From the NCBI RefSeq assembly GCF_030063205.1, contig NZ_JASISQ010000003.1:124001-188000 (forward strand): a DNA stretch of 64,000 bases, read 5' to 3'. Below, piece by piece: positions 34,880 through 43,057 of this stretch. Below the pieces are notes generated by a model. The model did not search any database. It was not told the origin of the DNA and saw nothing but the letters and a program-made list of their open reading frames with translations. The DNA is from Arthrobacter antibioticus (GTDB lineage Bacteria; Actinomycetota; Actinomycetes; Actinomycetales; Micrococcaceae). Position numbers and translations under genes: made by a program. Position 1 is the stretch's first letter. The number at the start of each line of letters is the position of its first letter.

Positions 34880-37605
34880 AGCTCACTAAACAATTCAAGT
34901 TCGTCTCTGGAGGAGATGCCTAGCTTGGCAAAGACCTGGTACAGATGGCCCTCAACGGTGCGCACAGAAACTCCAATTCGTGTTGCTATGGCGCGGTTAC
35001 CTTGACCGAGTCTGGCCAACCGCGCGATCTGCAGTTCTCTTGATGTCAATTTCACTGCAGGTACCGTGGGAGAAATGGGCAGTACGGAAAGGGTATGGCG
35101 TAACCGGTCCAAACGCTTTTGAGCTGACATCGCGGCCTTCGAATCTCCCAATATATGAGCCAGGTCTAGGGCAACGGCTGCGCTGCGGAATTCCACTGCC
35201 GGAAGTTCCAAGGCTTCCGCTTCCGCTGCTGCTTCCAAAGCCACCCGGGGATTGCCAGTGCGGTGAGCTTGAGCGAGAGCAACATTGATGCCAGCCATGG
35301 CTCCCTGCCGTTTAAGGGAGGACTCCTCTAGCCATTTGAACTCTTCATCCGTGCCTGTGAGAGTTGCACCAAAGAATCCGATCGAGGCTGGGGTGAATTT
35401 GCCTTCCGCGGCGTCCGCCAGTGCAGTGGAAACCATGCGTGCGGGGACGGAATCATCGCCCATCCATCGCTGCGCCATCTGCTGGAAGAACTTTGCCACG
35501 GAACGGTGCGTCCACAGCGTGTAGGGCACCGCAATTTGCGCCTTTTTCAGATACAGTCTGGCATTTTTTTCATCATTGCTCTGCGCAAAAGCGAAAGCCA
35601 GTGCCGAATAAACCAATCCAAGGCTGTGCCATGTATCCCTCACCTCCAGCTGTGCTGCCGCCGTTAAAAGTACACTTCCGGCCTGGGCACCCAAGCCGGC
35701 GTAGGTGTAGGCAACGCCTAAGGCAAGCTCAAGCACGCCACCGCCGTACGGAGTAACGCGTACGTACTGTTCAACCACGTCCTTGAGTAACGCCTCGCAG
35801 GTCCGCCACTGACCGCTCCACGTCAACGCCAACACCCTGGCCTGCAGATGCCAGTCCGAAAACCTCAGCACCACATCAAACTCGTTCACTTGTGCGTCAA
35901 TGGACGCGGACAGCTCCATTGACTCAACTTCCCGCCCGGTGGCTGCCATAACCATGGTCAACAGGCAGGCACAATTCAGCCGATATGCGAGGTCCCCTGT
36001 CCCCTTGCTTTCCGCCTCCAACTCCTGAGCAACCTGGGCAAAATCGCCCTTGTGTACCAGGAAGGAAAAGCGGGCTAAATTGAGGTGTCTGCGAGCCAAC
36101 ACTGTTTCCTGATGGTCCGCGGGAAACTCCTGTAAGCGCAGCTCCAGCTCTGCCAACACCTGTTCAATCCTGAAGTAACCACCAGGAACCCACAGCAGAG
36201 AATTTACCAGGTCACTGGCCCATGCAGCCTGCTCTTCGGCGCAACGGCCAGCCAACATCCGTGGGTCAACGACTTCCAAAACAGCAACTGATCTGGGGTA
36301 ATTCGCCATAATATAATAAGCCCGGCTGCGTGCTTGGGCTGCTTCTACTTCCAGCTCATGACCGGCGGGCACATGCGCGCAGCAGTCCAGTCCCAGCTTT
36401 GGGTCACCCAACTGAACAGCGGCCCTGGCCGCTGCAATGGCAACCTTTGGTTCCATAACCATCCCGGCATCATTACTCCATGCCGCAAAGAGCAAGAGCT
36501 CCTGATCAGTCATACCATTTGGATCCAAGCTTACAATTTCAGAAATCTCCTGGAAGAGTGAGGCTTTCTCCGCAGTGCTCAACCAACCACTGACCGATTC
36601 AGCGATGTAGTTTTCTGCTAGTGAGACAGTACGTCTGCCACCACGCGCAATCTTGATTAGGCCGCGTTCCTCCAGTTCCCAGAGTGTTTCCTCACCCAAG
36701 ACGGTGATGGCTACAGACAACGGTAGCCGTTTGAGTACGGCCATTTTTCTTACGCCTTGATTGACCACGGCACTTTCCCGGGCCAGCCTGGAGAAGACCA
36801 CCTCGGATAGGACGCTGTCCCAACTCACGGCTGAGAGATCCTCTAGTACCCAAACACCTGCACGGTTATGCAGCACACCCTGCGCCAAGTACTCATTGAC
36901 CAAGGCGTGCAGTACTAGCGGGTTTCCAGCACTGGAGTTAAAAAGGCTGCCCACCACTGATTCAACCACTGTCCCGCCCAGGGCTTTAGCCAACAGTGCC
37001 CTGGTTTCTTCTCTGGAGAATGGTTCGATGCGGGTTTCGCCCAGCAGCCTGTCCTTGATCATCCACACGATGTCTTCTGGCAGATCGCCTGGATGCCGGG
37101 CCATAACCATCAGTTTGGCAGTCCCGGATAGGAGTAAATGCATGATGACTCCCATGCTGGAAGTATCCACGGAAGGCAAGTCGTCCAAAACAATCACGAC
37201 CAAACGGCCCCTGCCATCTGTTTTCACAACGTCAGCCAGGGCCTCAAGAATACTCACCGCTGACTCGCTTTCACGCTCAGTAAGCCGCGCCATGAGGACC
37301 CGAAATACACCGTAGGGCACAACGGTTTCGGTGTCGTTGCCGAAAAGTCTAATGAAGTGAGCCTTGTTAGCGAGTTTGTGCTCCACACTACGGGCGAGGG
37401 TGGTCTTGCCTACCCCGCGGGGGCCCATAATGGCGGCACCATAAAAATTATTGTCGCTGAGTTGGGCAACAACAGCATCAACCGTGTCTTGACGCGCAAG
37501 AGCCGACCATCTTCGTCTGTCCCCGGCCCCCATGGCACGGCGTCGACTTGTGCTTCCGTCACCGATTTCGGTTTGAGTCGCCAGTCCGTCCCATACACTC
37601 GTCAC
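34876..37605 (-). CDS. LuxR-family STAND-type regulator with intact P-loop
   Basis: 909 residues with the same plan as the downstream paralogue. Walker A is complete (MGPRGVGKTTLARSV) and Walker B reads LVVIVLDDLPSVD. The C-terminal helix-turn-helix is LTSRELQIARLARLGQGNRA, then GVSVRTVEGHLYQVFAKLGI. Start GTG 37605 has GGGGGA about nine bases upstream. Regulators of this size usually sense a ligand or partner through the helical repeats and switch on a nearby pathway, here presumably exopolysaccharide synthesis. Paired copies of nearly equal length, one with and one without a working P-loop, suggest a hetero-oligomer in which only this one cycles ATP. Confidence 0.88.
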   Translation of the reverse strand: MTSVWDGLATQTEIGDGSTSRRRAMGAGDRRRWSALARQDTVDAVVAQLSDNNFYGAAIMGPRGVGKTTLARSVEHKLANKAHFIRLFGNDTETVVPYGVFRVLMARLTERESESAVSILEALADVVKTDGRGRLVVIVLDDLPSVDTSSMGVIMHLLLSGTAKLMVMARHPGDLPEDIVWMIKDRLLGETRIEPFSREETRALLAKALGGTVVESVVGSLFNSSAGNPLVLHALVNEYLAQGVLHNRAGVWVLEDLSAVSWDSVLSEVVFSRLARESAVVNQGVRKMAVLKRLPLSVAITVLGEETLWELEERGLIKIARGGRRTVSLAENYIAESVSGWLSTAEKASLFQEISEIVSLDPNGMTDQELLLFAAWSNDAGMVMEPKVAIAAARAAVQLGDPKLGLDCCAHVPAGHELEVEAAQARSRAYYIMANYPRSVAVLEVVDPRMLAGRCAEEQAAWASDLVNSLLWVPGGYFRIEQVLAELELRLQEFPADHQETVLARRHLNLARFSFLVHKGDFAQVAQELEAESKGTGDLAYRLNCACLLTMVMAATGREVESMELSASIDAQVNEFDVVLRFSDWHLQARVLALTWSGQWRTCEALLKDVVEQYVRVTPYGGGVLELALGVAYTYAGLGAQAGSVLLTAAAQLEVRDTWHSLGLVYSALAFAFAQSNDEKNARLYLKKAQIAVPYTLWTHRSVAKFFQQMAQRWMGDDSVPARMVSTALADAAEGKFTPASIGFFGATLTGTDEEFKWLEESSLKRQGAMAGINVALAQAHRTGNPRVALEAAAEAEALELPAVEFRSAAVALDLAHILGDSKAAMSAQKRLDRLRHTLSVLPISPTVPAVKLTSRELQIARLARLGQGNRAIATRIGVSVRTVEGHLYQVFAKLGISSRDELELFSEL

Positions 37606-37783
37606 TTGGTTTGTCCCCCTGAACCACTGCTGTCCCCTGCAGCATCCAGCATTTAGGCATGGCTGCGATTACTGGTGATTCTAACACCGTTACACGAAAA
37701 GAGCATTCGCAGCAAACATTTAGGAAACAGACAAGGGCTAGAACAAGGAAAGCTGGCTAGTGGAACCAGCCGGTCCAAGGAAT

Positions 37784-38359
37784 CTAAACGTTAAACTTCT
37801 GTTGGGCAGCCAGTAACCCCTCGTTAACCAGGAGCTCAACGGCGTCTGCGGCATTGTCAATCAGAAAAGGGAGGAACTTGTTCTCTGTTGTAGAGAAATC
37901 GCGCAGCACATGGCTGGCCGCATCGCCACGTCCGGGCGGCCGGCCTACTCCGGCGCGTACACGGTAGTACTCCTTGGTGCCAAGCGTCCGAGAAATATCA
38001 CGCAGACCATTGTGCCCGCCCTCACCACCACCCATTTTGATCTTGACGGTGTCAAAATCAATGTCAATTTCATCGTGGACGGCAACCACATTCCCTACCG
38101 GCAGGTTATAGAACTTAGCCAGTGTCGCCGTCGGGCCTCCACTGAGGTTCATGAATGTGGTGGGCTTAGCCAAAATAAGTTTGTGCCCGCCTACCGCTAA
38201 CCGGCCTGTGGCTATTAGCGCCTTGGCTTTATGGCTCGTAAAAGTGGTTCCAAGGCGGGAGGCAAGTTCCTCAACCACCATGTAACCAATATTGTGCCTG
38301 TTACGGCTGTAGCCGGGCCCGGGGTTCCCGAGCCCGACTACAAGCCAAGTTTCACTCAT
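37784..38359 (-). CDS. pth: peptidyl-tRNA hydrolase
   Basis: 191 residues, the usual size. It frees tRNA from peptidyl-tRNA that drops off ribosomes. Family motifs are VVGLGNPGPGYSRNRHNIGY (with the catalytic histidine and preceding asparagine), TFMNLSGG, VVHDEIDIDFDTVKIK and GGGEGGHNGLRDI. It follows rplY by twelve bases, an arrangement common in actinobacteria, so both are translated from one message. Nothing unusual was seen. Confidence 0.96.
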   Translation of the reverse strand: MSETWLVVGLGNPGPGYSRNRHNIGYMVVEELASRLGTTFTSHKAKALIATGRLAVGGHKLILAKPTTFMNLSGGPTATLAKFYNLPVGNVVAVHDEIDIDFDTVKIKMGGGEGGHNGLRDISRTLGTKEYYRVRAGVGRPPGRGDAASHVLRDFSTTENKFLPFLIDNAADAVELLVNEGLLAAQQKFNV

Positions 38360-38371
38360 GAAGGGTGCTGA

Positions 38372-38947
38372 TTACTCAGCAGCTGCTTCTGTTGTTTCAG
38401 CTTCAGCAACAACTACGGGGTCTGCGAAGTGAACGATCAGCAGATCGCCGTCGTTGACCAGCTCGGAGTTGGCAGGCAGAACCAGATCCGAAGCGTGGAT
38501 GTGCTGGCCGGCGGCGCGGCCGTTAATGTCAACCTCAACGCGGACAGGAACGTTGGTTGCATCAGCGGAGAGGCTGATAACAACTTCTTCCTGGTTAACA
38601 ACGGTTGCCGGTGCGGGCTCGCCAACAAGAACAACGGGAACGTCAACAACAACCTTCTCGCCCTTCTTCACTGTCAGCAAGTCGATGTGCTCCACAATCT
38701 GCAATACGGGATCGCGCTGGATGTCCTTGACCAGGGCGAGGTGCTTTTCACCATCGATGGTGATGGTCAGCAGAGCGTTCGCCGAGCGGATGGCGCGGAT
38801 GGTCTCAAGTACCGGAAGGACCAGGTGCAGGGGGGCTGCGCCGTGGCCGTAGATGACGGCTGGAATCTGTGCTGCGCGGCGGATGCGGCGTGCGGCACCC
38901 TTTCCGAATTCGCTGCGTACTTCGCCAGTCAGGTCCAAATCAGACAT
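38372..38947 (-). CDS. rplY: 50S ribosomal protein L25 / Ctc general stress protein
   Basis: 191 residues: an N-terminal L25 domain (residues 1-90, FGKGAARRIRRAAQIPAVIY and VEHIDLLTV) that binds 5S rRNA, and a C-terminal Ctc/TL5 domain ending in an acidic Ala/Glu tail. AAGGAG stands eight bases before ATG 38947. That ribosome site lies inside a possible upstream reading frame (38940-39056) that ends eight bases into rplY. Expression may therefore depend on translation of that leader. It is followed by pth. Confidence 0.95.
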   Translation of the reverse strand: MSDLDLTGEVRSEFGKGAARRIRRAAQIPAVIYGHGAAPLHLVLPVLETIRAIRSANALLTITIDGEKHLALVKDIQRDPVLQIVEHIDLLTVKKGEKVVVDVPVVLVGEPAPATVVNQEEVVISLSADATNVPVRVEVDINGRAAGQHIHASDLVLPANSELVNDGDLLIVHFADPVVVAEAETTEAAAE

Positions 38948-39056
38948 AAAAAAGCTCCTTCATTTCTTTGTGGTGGGCGTGGACTAAACAGGTCAACCCA
39001 ATCCACAACATGAAAGTTAAGGAGCGTAGAAGACCTAGTCGATCACGGAAACTCAT
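38940..39056 (-). CDS. candidate 38-residue leader peptide overlapping rplY
   Basis: ATG 39056 has GGGAGG eight bases upstream. The frame has 38 codons and stops at 38940-38942, eight bases inside rplY in another frame. The product begins MSFRDRLGLLRS and has a hydrophobic middle (LTFMLWIGLTCLV), so it could also be a small membrane peptide. The rplY ribosome site is embedded in its codons ATG AAG GAG. A chance frame is the alternative, but the good ribosome site argues for translation. Confidence 0.35.
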   Translation of the reverse strand: MSFRDRLGLLRSLTFMLWIGLTCLVHAHHKEMKELFYV

Positions 39057-39117
39057 AAATGAGCCTCCCTCGCCAAGGTTTACTGCACAATACTAGCAGA
39101 ATTCACGCCAACGCCCA

Positions 39118-39153
39118 CCCAACGTCCAGAGACATCAACAACTGGACGTTGGG
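39118..39153 (-). terminator. stem-loop after prs
   Basis: CCCAACGTCCAG (39118-39129) and CTGGACGTTGGG (39142-39153) pair perfectly over twelve bases with a twelve-base loop, 15 bases beyond the prs stop. The transcript has no U tract after it, so it would act as a factor-dependent terminator or as 3' end protection between prs and rplY. Confidence 0.6.
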
Positions 39154-39167
39154 AGGGTACGTGCGGG

Positions 39168-40148
39168 CTATGCGTCGCCGTCGAACAAGCTGGTCACTGA
39201 GCCGTCCTCGAAAACTTCCTTGATGGCACGGGCCAACAGTGGTGCAATAGGCAGGACCGTCAGGGTCGGGAAACGCTTCTCTGCCGGGATGGGCAGCGTG
39301 TCAGTGACAACAACTTCGCGCGCGCCACAATTTGCCAGCCGCTCAGCAGCCGGATCGGAGAACACGGCGTGGGTTGCCGCGATAATGACATCTTTGGCAC
39401 CTGCGTCCTTGAGCACACGCACCGCTCCGGCGATGGTTCCGCCGGTGTCAATCATGTCATCGATCAAAACGCAGGTACGGCCCTTGACCTGTCCCACCAC
39501 GGTCTTGGACACGGCCTGGTTAGGCACAGTCAAGTCGCGGGACTTGTGCACGAACGCCAAGGGGGCACCGCCCAACCGCTCGGCCCATTGCTCAGCCACG
39601 CGCACGCGGCCGGTATCCGGGGAAACCACAGTGACGTCGTCGTCCCCTACAATCTTGCGGATGTGCCCAGCCAGGAGCGGGATCGCAAAAAGGTGATCGA
39701 CGGGGCCGTCAAAGAAGCCCTGAATCTGTGCCGTGTGCAGGTCAACGCTCATGATGCGGTCAGCACCGGCCGTCTTGTACAGGTCAGCCACCAGACGCGC
39801 CGAGATGGGCTCGCGACCGCGGCCCTTCTTATCCTGGCGTGAGTACGGGTAGAACGGGGCAACCACTGTGATGCGGCGGGCCGAGGCGCGCTTCATGGAA
39901 TCCACCATGATCAGCTGCTCCATCAACCAGTTGTTCAGCGGAGCGGGGTGGGCCTGGATGATGAAAACTTCCTTGCCGCGCACGCTCTCCCCGGAACGGA
40001 CATAGATCTCACCGTTGGCGAAGTCATAGGCTGACATGGGCAACAACTCTGTCCCCAAACAGCGTGCCACTTCCTCAGCCAGCTCCGGGTGTGCCCGACC
40101 GGTAGCCAACACCAGTTTCTTGTCAACGTTATGAATTAATTCGCTCAT
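39168..40148 (-). CDS. prs: ribose-phosphate diphosphokinase (PRPP synthetase)
   Basis: 326 residues from ATG 40148; a TTG six codons upstream lacks support. It makes PRPP from ribose-5-phosphate and ATP for nucleotide, histidine and tryptophan synthesis. Motifs are SARLVADLYKTAGADRIMSV, VDLHTAQIQGFFDGPVDH, the flexible-loop lysine-arginine region, VVSPDTGRVRVAEQWAERLG and the PRPP loop VLIDDMIDTGGTIAGA. It lies 39 bases after glmU, a pairing conserved in many Gram-positive bacteria. Ordinary in every respect. Confidence 0.96.
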   Translation of the reverse strand: MSELIHNVDKKLVLATGRAHPELAEEVARCLGTELLPMSAYDFANGEIYVRSGESVRGKEVFIIQAHPAPLNNWLMEQLIMVDSMKRASARRITVVAPFYPYSRQDKKGRGREPISARLVADLYKTAGADRIMSVDLHTAQIQGFFDGPVDHLFAIPLLAGHIRKIVGDDDVTVVSPDTGRVRVAEQWAERLGGAPLAFVHKSRDLTVPNQAVSKTVVGQVKGRTCVLIDDMIDTGGTIAGAVRVLKDAGAKDVIIAATHAVFSDPAAERLANCGAREVVVTDTLPIPAEKRFPTLTVLPIAPLLARAIKEVFEDGSVTSLFDGDA

Positions 40149-40187
40149 GGATCCGCTTTCTCGCAATGGTGGGGGAGGTGAGAAGTT

Positions 40188-41645
40188 TTAGTTTTTGGCA
40201 TTCGCTGCAGCCTGTGCGGAGACGCTGCCCGGGCGGTTGGCTGAGGTCCACCCCTCGGCGTTGCGCTGTGGAGCCACAGTCAGGCTCAGGGCCCCGGCGG
40301 GCACGTCTTTTCGCACAATGGCACCGGCGCCGGTGAATGCGCCGTCGCCAACGTTCACTGGCGCCACGAACACAGTATTGGATCCGGTGCGTACCCCGGA
40401 GCCGATCACTGTGCGGTGCTTGTTCACACCATCAAAGTTGGCCGTGATGTTCCCACAGCCAATGTTTGTGTCTTCGCCAATTTCCGCATCCCCGGCATAA
40501 CCGAGGTGCGAGAGTTTGGAGCCGCGGCCAATGACCACATTTTTGGTCTCATAGAACGCACCAATTTTTCCGTCCGCACCCAAAACGGTGCCCGGACGCA
40601 GGTAGGTGAACGGTCCCACGTGGGCTCCCGCACCGATGATGGCGCCCGTGCCGTGCGTACGGGTTACTTCCGCACCGGCCGCGATCTGCACGTCCCGCAG
40701 CGTTGAATCCGGACCTACGACGGCGTCACTGCCCACTGTTGTTAGCCCGTGCAGTTGGGTGCCGGGCAAGATGGTGACGTCCTGGGCCAACTGCACAGTG
40801 GAATCTATCCAGGTGGTGGCGGGGTCAATGACACTGACCCCGGCCCGCATCCAGGCCTGAACAATGCGGCGGTTATGTTCTGCGCCGAGGGCCGAGAGCT
40901 GCACCCGATCATTGGCGCCTTCAACCTGCCAACGGTCGGTGGTGGAAACTGCGGCGACCCGGCCGCCGTCGTTCCTGGCCAGCGAGAGGACATCGGTGAG
41001 GTACATCTCGCCCTGATTGTTATCCGTGGTGACACCTGTCAGGGCCTGGCGCAGGACGCCCGCATCAAAGGCGTAGATGCCCGAGTTGATCTCGCGGATC
41101 TCACGTTCTACATCCGTGGCGTCCTTATGCTCACGGATACCCAACACGGTGCCATCTTCGTGGCGCAAGATACGGCCATAACCGGCTGCGTCCTCAAGGA
41201 CGGCGGTCAATACTGTGACGGCGTTCTTATCGCTGGTGTGCGTGGCCACGAGCTCGGCCAGGAGTTCGGTTGTCAGCAGCGGAACATCACCGTACGTGAC
41301 AACAACCGTGCCCTGCACAAGCCCCTGGGCGTCAAGGGCGGTCAAAGCCTGCTGGACGGCGCGGCCCGTCCCGGGAATTTCATCCTGGTCAACAATCTGG
41401 GCTGTGTCATCAAGTTCAGCAATGTGAGCTGCAACCAGATCGCGTTCGTGGCGGACAACTACTGCCAGCTTGGCCGGCTTCAGACCCTTAGCCGCAGCCA
41501 GTGCATGGCCCACCATGGAGGTGCCACCTATGGTGTGCAAAATTTTGGGTACACGGGACTTCATCCGAGTGCCAGCACCGGCCGCTAGAACAATAACGGC
41601 TGCCGGGCCTGCGCAATCTTTGGGTGTGTTGTCTTGGGGGCTCAC
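40188..41645 (-). CDS. glmU: bifunctional GlcNAc-1-P uridyltransferase / glucosamine-1-P acetyltransferase
   Basis: 485 residues from GTG 41645, chosen for AGGAG nine bases upstream; the longer open frame adds a non-conserved leader. The N-terminal uridyltransferase has VLAAGAGTRMKSRVPKILH, and the C-terminal left-handed beta-helix has many hexapeptide repeats (GAGAHVGPFTYLRPG, GDAEIGEDTNIGCGNI). It supplies UDP-GlcNAc for peptidoglycan and also, by inference, the starting sugar for the amino-sugar genes of the exopolysaccharide operon. The tRNA-Gln gene is about 100 bases upstream. Confidence 0.96.
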   Translation of the reverse strand: MSPQDNTPKDCAGPAAVIVLAAGAGTRMKSRVPKILHTIGGTSMVGHALAAAKGLKPAKLAVVVRHERDLVAAHIAELDDTAQIVDQDEIPGTGRAVQQALTALDAQGLVQGTVVVTYGDVPLLTTELLAELVATHTSDKNAVTVLTAVLEDAAGYGRILRHEDGTVLGIREHKDATDVEREIREINSGIYAFDAGVLRQALTGVTTDNNQGEMYLTDVLSLARNDGGRVAAVSTTDRWQVEGANDRVQLSALGAEHNRRIVQAWMRAGVSVIDPATTWIDSTVQLAQDVTILPGTQLHGLTTVGSDAVVGPDSTLRDVQIAAGAEVTRTHGTGAIIGAGAHVGPFTYLRPGTVLGADGKIGAFYETKNVVIGRGSKLSHLGYAGDAEIGEDTNIGCGNITANFDGVNKHRTVIGSGVRTGSNTVFVAPVNVGDGAFTGAGAIVRKDVPAGALSLTVAPQRNAEGWTSANRPGSVSAQAAANAKN

Positions 41646-41750
41646 TAAGTGGCACTCCTGCCCGGACAAAAGTCCGATTTCGAACGTACGCAATGGGAAA
41701 CAACTCCATGGTACCCGCTCGAGGAACACGCCCGATCGTTGAGAACGTGG

Positions 41751-41822
41751 TTCCGCCCATAGGATTCGAACCTATACTCCACAGCTCCAAAGGCTGGGGT
41801 GCTGCCATTACACCAGGGCGGA
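41751..41822 (-). tRNA. tRNA-Gln (anticodon TTG)
   Basis: The 72 bases fold as a standard tRNA. The acceptor stem is TCCGCCC/GGGCGGA, the D arm lies in GGTGTAATGGCAGCAC, the anticodon loop is CTTTGGA with anticodon TTG (reads CAA/CAG, glutamine), and the T arm is ATAGG-TTCGAAT-CCTAT. CCA is encoded at 41748-41750. Its position just upstream of glmU is common in Arthrobacter relatives. Confidence 0.96.
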
Positions 41823-41982
41823 CCATGGGCTTCTTGCTCTCGCTGGAAGCTCACGAGAATATAGTGTGCCACGCGAACAGCATATTTCGCGAGTTGAGAG
41901 CTGCGCGGCCGCTGAAATTAACGTTTAAAAGTGGGAAAGCTCACACTCTGGCCTCGAGTCCTGCGCACGGTGGGCTACGGAT

Positions 41983-42017
41983 GTGGCGCCACCGTGATTG
42001 CTGCGCCACCATCACGG
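41983..42017 (-). repeat. two interlocking inverted repeats at the 3' end of the DUF559 gene
   Basis: GTGGCGC (41983-41989) pairs with GCGCCAC (42003-42009), and CCGTGAT (41992-41998) pairs with ATCACGG (42011-42017). The pairs interleave, so they could form a pseudoknot or two exclusive hairpins. The stop codon of the DUF559 gene lies within one arm. Loop lengths make a tight pseudoknot doubtful. Confidence 0.5.
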
Positions 42018-42854
42018 CCGACGGCGCGCCGGAGTCATAGTGGTCAGCGCCTGGTGCACCCAGTCAAGCAGCACCTCGGGGCGATAAAGAGCAATACTGG
42101 CCTTGATCCGCAGTGTGGGGATGCCACGGATCACAAGCACATTGCCCCGACGCAAGTCCTCTTCCCACGCTTGGGAATTGTTGTGATATTGCTCCCCGTC
42201 AATCTCCAAACCAAGGACTCCGTCAACAAGAGCGTCCAGGTGCCCCACGCCTGGTACTTTTACCTGGCACTGGACGTTATAGCCGCCCTGGCGCAGATGA
42301 TATCTGGCACAGGTTTCAGCAATGGACATGGTTTGTGGGTCAATCATGGCAATAATGCGCCGCGCCTGGGCATCTTTGCTGCGGATAAAGGCACCTCGAA
42401 GTTCGGCGATGGTGCACTTTTTAAGCACCACTGCCGATTCCATAACGCACAGCGCCTCAATTTCGGTTCCGCACTGCACACAATGGCGCAGCACATCCCA
42501 CAGTGTTAACCGGCCCTTGACCCTGTGCACTACACATCCAGGAACGTCCCGCCCGTGAGCCGTTGCCACGTGCGGTACGGCTGGCTGTTGCAACACCCAC
42601 AGCCCAAGCTCCTGTGCACGGCTAAGACAGTCCCGCGTTGCCTGGTTGAGGGCCAGATGGGAATCCAGCGTGGAGATCCCTGGCAGGGCATAGAGCCCCG
42701 GAGCGAGCAGCGCCAGCATCCCAGTATCCAGCGCCCTGTGCAGGGTCCAGTCCGTTGCGCCGTGGGCCAGCAGTGTTTTACGCCGTGCGGTGCCTCCAAG
42801 AGAGGAGACAATCAGGTCAACGGATCTTTTCGGGGCGCTGTTGCGTGGTGACAT
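42012..42854 (-). CDS. DUF559-type protein with endonuclease-like C-terminus
   Basis: 280 residues from ATG 42854. The N-terminal part (SLGGTARRKTLLAHGATDWT, LLAPGLYALPG) resembles the winged-helix AbiEi-like antitoxin domain found in many actinobacterial proteins. The C-terminal 90 residues match the DUF559/very-short-patch-repair-like nuclease fold: GHLDALVDGVLGLEIDGEQ with acidic residues after strands, then VLVIRGIPTLRI. Such proteins are abundant in actinobacteria and their role is unknown; a DNA repair or toxin-antitoxin link is only inferred. No AbiEii toxin partner is seen beside it. Start evidence is weak (GGTG before ATG), and the same 14 bases ending GGTGTTATG precede rsmI. Confidence 0.75.
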   Translation of the reverse strand: MSPRNSAPKRSVDLIVSSLGGTARRKTLLAHGATDWTLHRALDTGMLALLAPGLYALPGISTLDSHLALNQATRDCLSRAQELGLWVLQQPAVPHVATAHGRDVPGCVVHRVKGRLTLWDVLRHCVQCGTEIEALCVMESAVVLKKCTIAELRGAFIRSKDAQARRIIAMIDPQTMSIAETCARYHLRQGGYNVQCQVKVPGVGHLDALVDGVLGLEIDGEQYHNNSQAWEEDLRRGNVLVIRGIPTLRIKASIALYRPEVLLDWVHQALTTMTPARRRP

Positions 42855-42927
42855 AACACCAGCGTGGCCCCGGAGCGGGCAGGTGAGGGGCCCGGCGTCG
42901 TAGTTTTCGCAAAGATGTGGACAACTT

Positions 42928-43050
42928 GTGCTGGTGCCCACGCTGTGGAGCAATGAGTGACTTTGACTCCTGCGCACCATGACGGGTCGTGGTGCCGCCA
43001 GCCTTAGGGTGGCGGCACCAGCACGGAGCACCGTGCGCAGGAGTCAAAGT
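42928..43050 (-). repeat. nested and competing inverted repeats between ABC-F and DUF559 genes
   Basis: An 18-base perfect inverted repeat (42960-42977 with 43033-43050; ACTTTGACTCC..., GTGCGCAGGAG...) encloses GGTGCCGCCA/TGGCGGCACC (42991-43000 with 43010-43019). An eleven-base pair GTGCTGGTGCC/GGCACCAGCAC (42928-42938 with 43014-43024) competes with the inner stem. One arm contains AGGAG. It may serve as terminator of the ABC-F gene, or as a switchable leader of the DUF559 gene. No U tract follows. Confidence 0.55.
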
Positions 43051-43057
43051 GGGGTGG

